Positions 1 through 7,500 of a stretch of DNA of 14,998 bases are shown one piece after another. The number at the start of each line of letters is the position of its first letter. The first letter of the stretch is position 1. The notes below the pieces were generated by a model. That model made no database searches and was not told where the DNA came from. It saw only the letters and a program-made list of their open reading frames with translations. The translations under genes and the position numbers were made by a program. The DNA is from Spirogloea muscicola (taxonomy: Eukaryota > Streptophyta > Zygnematophyceae > Spirogloeales > Spirogloeaceae), in the NCBI GenBank assembly GCA_009602725.1, contig WELB01000046.1:277245-292242 (forward strand), read 5' to 3'.

Positions 1-26
1 GGCCGATCGCGCCGACGCTGGCGGCC

Positions 27-56
27 ATGGGCCTCAGCGGCGGCGGGCGGCGGTGA
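27..56 (+). other. Candidate upstream ORF in hydrolase leader
   Basis: An ATG in a strong context (GCGGCCATGG) opens a 9-codon frame (MGLSGGGRR, stop TGA) that ends 47 bases before the hydrolase ATG at 104 and is out of frame with it. If the transcript starts upstream of base 27, this could lower translation of the main frame. The bases GGTGAGC at 52-58 also look like a splice donor, so this could instead be a tiny exon. No transcript data are available. Confidence 0.3.
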
Positions 57-65
57 GCGCCATCA

Positions 66-67
<2 letters not shown>

Positions 68-100
<33 letters not shown>
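68..100 (+). repeat. GGC trinucleotide repeat, 11 units
   Basis: Eleven perfect GGC units lie just before GCC-ATG at 101-106. They are most likely in the 5' leader, because the family-like protein starts at the ATG at 104. If a start further upstream in the same frame were used, they would encode a run of 11 glycines. Such runs vary in length and can form stable RNA structure. Confidence 0.75.
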
Positions 101-103
<3 letters not shown>

Positions 104-104
<1 letters not shown>

Positions 105-3100
105 TGGCCTGCTGCGGCTTCAGCTTCCTGCGCGCCTACCGCGGCTACCTCGCCTGGCACTACCGCTCCTGCGGCCTGGCCCCCGTCCAGGTGCGGAGCG
201 CCGCCGCCGCCCCAGCACCAATTCGCCTCCTGCCGTGGATCACGGGGCGTTTGTCAAACCAAAACCAAAGCCAAAATCAAACCCGAAACCAAAACCAAAA
301 CCAAGAACAAATAAAAAGTCAAACCACGAACAAAAACAGAATGGAAATCCCCTCCAAATCCACAACCACAACCGAAAAATGCAAAATCAAAACCTTCTTA
401 ATCGAAACCAAAACAAAACCAAAACCTAAACCTAAGCTCCTGGCAGGCTCCAGTGGCCAACCCCGCCGTGCTGGCGGCAGCTCCTCGGAGCTTGGCCACG
501 CCATCTGACGTCGTCGGCGGCGGCGAGTACCGGGAATTGAACCCATGTTTTCAGATTCACAATTAGACACTTTGACCCACTAAGTTATGCTCACCAGACG
601 GCATTGCCCGGCTGCCCGCCAGGTGCGCCTCGACGAGCAGACGAGCATCCATTGCTGGGTGCCCACCAAGCGCCGGGACCGCCCCAGCCTCCTATTCCTC
701 CACGGATTTGGCGCCGGCGCTCTGGTGCAGTGGGACAAGCAGGTCCACAGCTCCCCGCAGAGCCCAATAATGATATAGTTAGATACAATGATAATCAGTG
801 CATGTTGTGCACCAGCTTCGGCAGTCAGATATATGTCCTTCTCCTGCAGTCGTGGCACCTAAGGAGATCGGTACCTAAACTTTGGAATTTAAGACCCAGT
901 GAGGCCTGCCTCATTCCCAAGTGTAGAGCCCTCAGAAAGCTTATCTACCTTCTCCTTCAAGAAAGTGGCATGGCTCACCGCACACAGTGGCTGTGGTTCT
1001 CTTTCTCGACTGTGTCTTAGAGCAGTCAAGATTTGTAGACACTACACTTCTTTTTATTCCTTCCATCTTAGACCTAGGAGGCCTCAGCATATCTCCCCCA
1101 ACTTCAAGCTCTCGATCTAGGATTCTCAATTTTCCGTGACTGACTATTCTCAGCTTCCCTCACTGCGGTGGAATGAATAAAACTCATCTGGCCAAGCATG
1201 GTCGTTTTTGGACACAGCGCTGGGGCTTGGGAAGCACGCTTTGCCTTAAGTAATGTATGCTGTCACTGATATGAAGGGTTTTAGTCCCTAGAGACTGGAA
1301 TTGTCCAGAAGCGTCAGGACTGCAAGTTCGAGTGGCAAGCATCTGACCTCCTTCCTACGTCCACTGCTTCAGGTCCGGCAGTTCTCCAAGCACTTTGACA
1401 TCTACTTGCCGGACCTGGTGTTCTTCGGCAGCTCCCACACCACTGGCTCTGAGAGGTCCACAAGCTTTCAGGCCGAGTGCTGCATGAAGGTGCGTCGCAA
1501 GGACCTCCTGCACTTCTTGCACTGGTCTAAGGCTGGATCAATCGAACTCTGATTGTAGAGATGAAGGCGTCAACTGGCAAACTGCAGCTGTCGAAGGATG
1601 ATGGATACTGTAATTGAGACTTGGAGGTGTACAAATCCCTTCCGGCATGGAGGCCCTTCATATGACCTACTGGATGAAGATTGAAAGATGGATATATTGT
1701 ATGTTGTCCTGCTCTGCAGCTGATGAAGCACTTTGACGTAGACCGGTACTCGGTCCTTGGGTACAGCTACGGCGGCGAGATTGCATACAATCTGGCCCTT
1801 GCCTACCCTGCTACTGTCGAGAAGGTTACCATCATGGCCTCCGCACTTCTGGCCACTCCCGAGGACTTCAAGGAGGTACAGTCACTCATACGACCATACC
1901 CGCTCCAAATTCTGGTCTCATCTGCTCTAGTAACTTCATGATCACATGGCCAGTTCATCCCTGCAGCCAATAACATACACTACATCCCTGTGGCCCTGAT
2001 TGAAAACATTAGAAGTAGATTCCTGAAGATCCTGATTTTGTTAGGTGTCATTGGCCTGGCTTGTAAACAAGTCCCTAATTGCATGGGTGTACTATGCGTA
2101 AATGCTCCCCTGATCTGCAGGCGATGCTGAACATTGGGGTTGAGGACTTGTCGGGCTTCTACCCGCGTGACACGGATGGCGTACGGAGGATGCTCAAGCT
2201 CGCGTACTACAACCCACCCCGCGTGCCCGAGTGCATCCTGCGAGACGTTCTGAAGGTCAGCTCCTAAAGCTCATGCTGGTTTTACAGGATTCTTGTGCTT
2301 GAAGAGGTAGATAGTGCTACTCCTGCAGGACGCTTCATAGACAGTGCTCCTTTCCTTCTCAGGTATTATGGGTGAGGGCTAGTGGTTCTAGGGTCGTGAG
2401 GGTCCCTGTCAAGCGTTCAGGGTTAAGGGCATCGGATTCGGGATAGCCCAGAGGCATTTTCTCATACTCTCGTGAATGTCATGTCTGCTTGCTGACTTTT
2501 GTCGCCCTCAGAGAACTGACAGTTTCTACTGCTGTGTCATGAAGGACATGTTTGACAGCGGCGTCGAGCGGAAGCAGGAGCTCGGCGAGGACTTCAGAAA
2601 GCGCGCGCAAGGTTCTGGTCTGCGGCAGCTTGGCGTCCTCCAACAGGTTGGTGATGCCTCACGGTTTAGCTCGATGCTCTGCACCGAATTTGTGCAACAT
2701 GCAGCGTGCAGAAGCATTAAACGAGGGCTGAGATTGTGTCCTTGTTAAACTAGAAACATATGCCAATATGCCAATTTTGCAGGAAGACTTATTGATTATG
2801 CAAGTATGACATAGATTGTAATGGATGACATTGGCATATCAATTCTAGAGGCCTACTTTATGCTCAAGCCTCTATTTGGTGAACTTGACCTACAGTATTC
2901 ACTTCTGATAATTGCAGGAAGTACTATTGATTTGGGGAGAATTGGACCCCATCTGCCCTCCCAAGCAAGGTCAACTCCTCAAAGAGTGAGTATCTTTTGC
3001 TTAAGGTCATCACTTTGCAAGTGAGCGACTTGCCAAGAACTGTCGTCACGCCACAAAGTCCTACAGACCTCAGCCGGTTGACTGCTCATTAATTCTGTGG

Positions 3101-3224
3101 CAGGCACCTTCACCAACAACCAAAGCTTGTGATCATACCGAAGACCAAGCACATGCCGCATGCGGAGCGGCCCACCGAGTTCTGCAGAGCAGTCTTCGAT
3201 TTCTATCATATTTCAAGCACTTGA
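104..3224 (+). CDS. Alpha/beta hydrolase fold protein (plant type), 8 exons
   Basis: Eight exons join in phase: 104-190, 623-742, 1373-1489, 1720-1875, 2121-2255, 2512-2646, 2918-2985, 3104-3224. They give 312 aa, the usual length for plant esterase-like alpha/beta hydrolases. All introns are GT-AG; the first six are phase 0 and the last is phase 2. Visible motifs are the oxyanion-hole HGFG (residues 56-59), WDKQVRQFSKHFDIYLPDL, the nucleophile elbow GYSYG with Ser124, LLIWGELDPICPP with acidic Asp260, and IIPKTKHMPHAERP with His289. The Ser-Asp-His triad is therefore complete and hydrolysis of an ester or similar bond is expected; the substrate is unknown. The start at 104 has a good context (GCGCCATGG), and its hydrophobic/aromatic N-terminus (FSFLRAYRGYLAW) resembles plant relatives. 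The exon 6 acceptor (CTCAG at 2507-2511) is the least certain boundary, because residues around RTDSFYCC fit the family poorly. No signal peptide is obvious. Confidence 0.85.
255..437 (+). repeat. A/C-rich low-complexity tract in hydrolase intron 1
   Basis: About 180 bases are built from degenerate CAAAAC/AACCAAAACC/CCTAAA words, with few G or T on this strand. The tract ends in AACCTAAACCTAAG. It lies inside intron 1 (191-622). It may be a decayed hexamer microsatellite or, read on the minus strand (TTTTGG words), the simple-sequence tail of a retroposon headed by the tRNA-like sequence at 522-595. It has no coding value. Confidence 0.7.
522..595 (-). pseudogene. Degenerate tRNA-like sequence resembling plastid trnH(GUG)
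   Basis: Read on the minus strand, 74 bases fold roughly as a tRNA. The acceptor GGTGAGC faces ACTCGCC with 6 of 7 positions pairable. The D stem is ACT/AGT around an AGTGGGTCAA loop, the anticodon loop is TTGTGAA (anticodon GTG, His), and the T arm is GGGTTCAATTCCCG. The T arm, anticodon loop and TCGCC end match plastid trnH-GUG as I remember it. The anticodon stem (TCTAA/TCTGA) pairs at only 3 of 5 positions, so it is probably not functional. It sits in intron 1 of the hydrolase gene. Alternatives are the head of a tRNA-derived SINE (box B GGTTCAATTCC is perfect, box A TAACTTAGTGGG is approximate) or a fragment of transferred organellar DNA. Confidence 0.5.
743..1372 (+). other. Hydrolase intron 2, no recognised content
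   Basis: This 630-base phase-0 intron runs from GTCCAC to the acceptor GCTTCAG. I see no conserved coding segment, RNA gene or clear repeat. Its base composition is less GC-rich than the flanking exons. Confidence 0.7.
2779..2800 (+). repeat. Partial copy of the exon 7 acceptor region
   Basis: Bases 2779-2800 (GCAGGAAGACTTATTGATTA...) closely resemble 2914-2933 (GCAGGAAGTACTATTGATTT), the real acceptor and first codons of hydrolase exon 7, at a spacing of 135 bases. The copy shifts frame and soon meets stops, so it could act only as a decoy acceptor. Such a short match could also be chance. Confidence 0.35.
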
Positions 3225-4186
3225 TTGTGCCGCTCAGATATGAGCGATGCTTGCATGTGATTGCTGCAGACAGCGACTTGGAAACAGCAGCATGATGAGC
3301 AAACATTCATTCGATGATTATTTTCGAAGCATCAGACTCTGTTGGTGGCAAATTCAAAGCACAGCATAGAAGGGCTGACTGACACCAGGCCTTCACCTGC
3401 CACATTCAGCGAGCAGATGAAGCAGCCCCTGCTGGAACTCAGCACATTAACTGATGGAGATTATGCTTGTCAAGCAATACCATGAGGATGTTGCTTGTTA
3501 GGCTTGACTGCCGAAGGTGTGCGAGCTGCTGAATCTCGCTGCCAGTAACAAATGAGGGTAGATCCATACCATTGGGAGGGTACAGCCCTTCTCTTTTAGG
3601 AGGAATAAGAGATGCTTTTTTTTGAATTCATCCTCAATGAATGAAGAAGTGAGCTGGATGACACTTTAGCTGATCATTATCAACAGCCCTGGTCGTGTCA
3701 AGTCAAGCAGGTGTTCTTATGTTTGTCAAGCATTTTGGTGTCCAGTCAGGAAGCTGCAAGCGGAAGTATTGGAGGAGTTATCACTACGCATTATTTACTT
3801 AGGAGATTAGACGCAGTTCTTCATAATTGCGCTGAGAGGGTCTTGCAAGGCTTGCCCCTTCTCGCGTGACGAAGTATTGCCAATTGAATGCTTTGCTGGT
3901 TATGAAGGAGCCAAACCAATCGATACACAGTGGAATCCACATCGAATACAGAAAGATTTGTTAGCGACGTACAATCACTATCACCAACTTCACTATACTC
4001 TATCGATGAAGTAGTAGATCCAGCTATAAGTATCAAAGCAGTTGGCCATCACTGGTATAGGCGAGCCTTGTAACCAGTTGGGAGCGCCACTTCCTTTCGT
4101 TTAGCGGCTGATGGAGGAGGACCTCAAACGGCTCGAACCTCAAACCTCAAACCACCAAGGTCCCCAGGTTGGCTGGGGGCCTCGGA
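3225..4186. other. Intergenic: hydrolase 3' flank and upstream flank of FKBP gene
   Basis: This stretch carries the unmarked 3' UTR of the hydrolase and the promoter side of the next gene. Both strands are broken by stops; no conserved coding segment or RNA gene was found. A TATAAG at 4024-4029 is about 500 bases before the FKBP ATG and cannot be called a promoter from sequence alone. Short CCTCAAA repeats occur near 4122-4152. Confidence 0.6.
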
Positions 4187-4309
4187 AGCTTCTGGAGGTG
4201 CCCGCTAGATGTGGCGGCGCCACGGGCCCCGGCCACATGTGGAGGCGGCGCTAAGGGGGCGCCACATAGCACCTGGCACCCCCTCCAAAAGCTGGAGGCG
4301 CCGCCACAT
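4187..4309. repeat. GC-rich foldback upstream of FKBP gene
   Basis: The left arm 4187-4221 (AGCTTCTGGAGGTGCC ... ATGTGGCGGCGCC) pairs imperfectly with 4258-4293 (GGCGCCACAT ... GGCACCCCCTCCAAAAGCT) around a central palindrome CCACATGTGG at 4233-4242. The 13 bases at 4209-4221 also have a perfect inverted match at 4297-4309. It could be a small foldback element or a structured sequence in the leader or promoter of the FKBP gene, about 220 bases upstream of its ATG. No target-site duplication is clear. Confidence 0.5.
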
Positions 4310-4529
4310 TTGGCGGCGGAGGGCCCCACCCCAAACCCCATACACGAAGCTCAGGCACAAGCTTTTGCGACGCTGAATCCGCCGCAGCTCCCGCCGTCGC
4401 CGTCGCCGCCTTTGCCGCCGCGTTTCCCGGCGAGCTTCCCGCCGCGGGCGCCGCCGACGACGCGCGACCGTCGTCGCAGCCGACGGCGCGAGCTGCTGCT
4501 GAGTTAGCGTTCCTGACGAGGCCTTTGTG

Positions 4530-7500
4530 ATGGCGGACGAGTTTGATCTCAACGCCGACGCACCGATGGACGACGCGCTGGACGACGGCGGCGACGACGG
4601 CGGGGGCGGCGCCGGCGACGCGGAGGCGTACACGCCGCACAAGGAGGGCGAGGAGAAGGAGCTCACCTCCGACGGCGGCGTCAAGAAGCTGCTCGTCAAG
4701 GCCGGCGAGGGGTGGGAGAAGCCCGACTCCGGCGACGACGTCTCTGGTGCGGCTTACTTCCGCCGCCGCCGGCGCTCGGCCGGAGCTGGCTGGCCTTGCA
4801 TTGCGGTCATTTAAGCTGCGTCTAAGCGATACTCTAACCTAACAGTCCATGCCCTGACGATAATAGTACTCCAGGTGACCACGATTGGTGGCAGGTCTTG
4901 AATACATCTAAAGAAGAACCCCAAAGTAATGCGGCTGCCGATATCATAGGAGCGGCTGTAAAAGCCAGCCAGGTACATTCAGAGGGTATTCATGACTACA
5001 GTAGCGGAGCCACAGGCTGGGCAGGCGCTCTGAATACCCCCGTGTCAGCAGTAGGAAGTCATCAGATGAGCCGAGGGGAGCCGTAGTTGGGCCACCTTCC
5101 AGCTCGCAATCTATTAGTGCTTTTGTGTTGGCAGCTGCACAATAGACCAAGCACACTCTCTGTACCCAAAGCTGTGCACCGACAAAGCTCCCACCCTGGT
5201 TTAGGCCAATTCCTTGTCACAGCCAATTTAGTATGAGGTGTATTGGGATCACAGCCAGTGGCACGTCTATCAGGTAGCCAATATGGTAGCCGTTGTGCCA
5301 TTGGAGAGGAGAGAGCATCATGACTGGAAGAGATACATTAAGGCCCAGCCCGTCTGAAGTGCACACCCACGTTCCAAGTTTGAGCTGAAGTTATGATGTC
5401 CAGCTTGATTTGGCGGACAATGCTGAGCCAGTGCCCAATGCCGGAAGAACGGACATTGCTGAATAAGTTTCCAATGCTTGCAGTGCATTACACGGGAACG
5501 CTTCTGGATGGGACCAAGTTTGACTCAAGTGTGGACAGGGGCCAGCCGTTCACATTCAAGCTGGGTCAAGGTGTGCAATCTCTCTTAAATATGCTGCAAA
5601 TCCACGTAACAAGTGTCTGGTTTACATCAAATAGTCCTGCTTGAAATTCTACCAGCTTCCTTACACAGTCTTACGGATCATGTTGACCTGCTCCTTCCGA
5701 GTCTGTTGCCGTCATATCCACGAATCTGTCACAGCTTTCACAATCTGACATTCCAAATAGCAGGTTCTTACACCTTCTTAAGCCGGCCTCAGTAGGGTGT
5801 TTGGTTTTCTGCGCTTATGCTTGGTACATGATAATGTCATCATGATAACTGCAGGCCAGGTGATAAAAGGTTGGGACAAGGGTGTCGCGACGATGAAAAA
5901 GGGTGAAAAGGCAACCTTCACAATCGCGCCGCAGTATGCATATGGTGAAGCTGGCTCACCTCCTACGATACCGGCAAACGCGACATTGAAATTTGATGTG
6001 GAATTGCTATCATGGACCAGTGTTAAGGTGTGTGTGGCCAAGTACCGTCATAGTAATTACTGTCTCGTTCCAGCAGTTAATATTGTTGAAGTGTAACTTA
6101 GCACCTCAGCTTCTTGCAACACAAAGAAATTAGAAACTTGCTAAGTGCAAGCCTCTTGTTAAGGCAAGATTGATAGAAGGACATCTGTAGCCTGTGACTT
6201 TGCTGATGAATATGTCTAAGCGCAGATCGTCTTTCCGCTGCACAGGACATCACTGGAGATGGTGGCCTCGTGAAGACGATTGTGACAGAAGGAAAGGCTT
6301 GGCAAATGCCCAAGGATGACGATCAGGTCACAAGTACGTGGTGATGCCTTAAAACAGCAACTCTGCAATGGATGCACTTACGGAAGAAGTGTCAGATGAA
6401 GACACAGCTGAAGGAATGGGCTGGTAGTCAGCTGCCGTGCCTGCACTGCACTGCCAATAGGGAATCTGTACTTTCTGATCATGCATCTTGGCATGACAAC
6501 GGTTCATCTGTTGTTGCAGTTAAGTACGAGGCTAAGTTGCCAGATGGCACTGTGATTGCGAAGTCCCCTGAAGAAGGTCAAGAATTCTACGTAAAGGATG
6601 GTGGGTCCCTATTGGTGCTGTTCTTTCTTATAGAGCAATTTCTGTGTTTGTCATTGTAAGAACATCAGAGTCTTTCTTTTCAACAGCTGAGACTGGATGG
6701 CTTTTGTTAAGCTGTAGTTCTGCGGATTGGAGCTCTAAGCGGTAATCAAGTGACTGTTCCATGGCCAGGTCACCTTTTCCCTGGCATTGCTCGGGCACTG
6801 AAGACGATGCACAAAGGGGAGGAGGTTTTACTTACTGTGCGGTCAGATTGTAAGTGGACAATGGCAATTACATTGTAATGTCAAGGAGATGCATCTCGGA
6901 GATAGCATTGCAAGTTGATCTATATAATCGATAAGGGAAATAGGTACTCTGCTTTCATTTCATTGCACACATTGTGTGAGGGAGGAGGTAGAATAATGAA
7001 CAAGTGAAGATGACGAAAGTATATGAGCGCCAGCTCATATCCATATGAGCGCCAGCTCATATCCATATGAGCGCCAGCCCAGTGCAAAATATGATCACTT
7101 GAAGTAGATGGTAGAGTTGCACAGAACAGACTCTTTGTTGTAGTTGTAGTGATAGTAGTAGATACAGTCACTAAGTAGTAGTTCCTCAGTAGTTTGTATA
7201 TTCTCCTGCAATGTACCAAACAAGGCATGACGTGGTGATGACGTAGTCAGTGCACTACTTGCACGGCAGATGCTTTTGGCGAGGCTGGGAAGGAGGCCAC
7301 TGATGGCGGCGTTGCGGTGCCGCCCAACGCCACGATCATGGTGGACCTTGAGTTGGTATCTTGGAATGTTGTTGAGAAGATTACAGACGATGGCAAAGTT
7401 CTGAAGAAGGTTCTCAAGGAGGGAGAGGGATATGAGAAGCCCAATGATGGTGCGCAAGTAAAAGGTATGTGCCCTGCTGACTTTGAATTTTTATGCTAGA

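Noticed and set aside
2341-2440. Telomere-like AGGGTTA words
   Set aside because: Only isolated degenerate words; no array.
2610-2646. A second strand-like reading KVLVCGSLASSN in another frame of hydrolase exon 6, suggesting a frameshift
   Set aside because: The frame through RKRAQGSGLRQLGVLQQ joins in phase 0 to EVLLIWGELDP at 2918, which is the true family strand; no frameshift is needed.
4209-4699. Long Arg/Ser-rich open frames on the minus strand over the FKBP first exon
   Set aside because: Low-complexity antisense of GC-rich coding DNA; no conserved motif.
7021-7078. CRISPR-like array
   Set aside because: The units are contiguous with no variable spacers, and the context is an intron of a eukaryotic gene.
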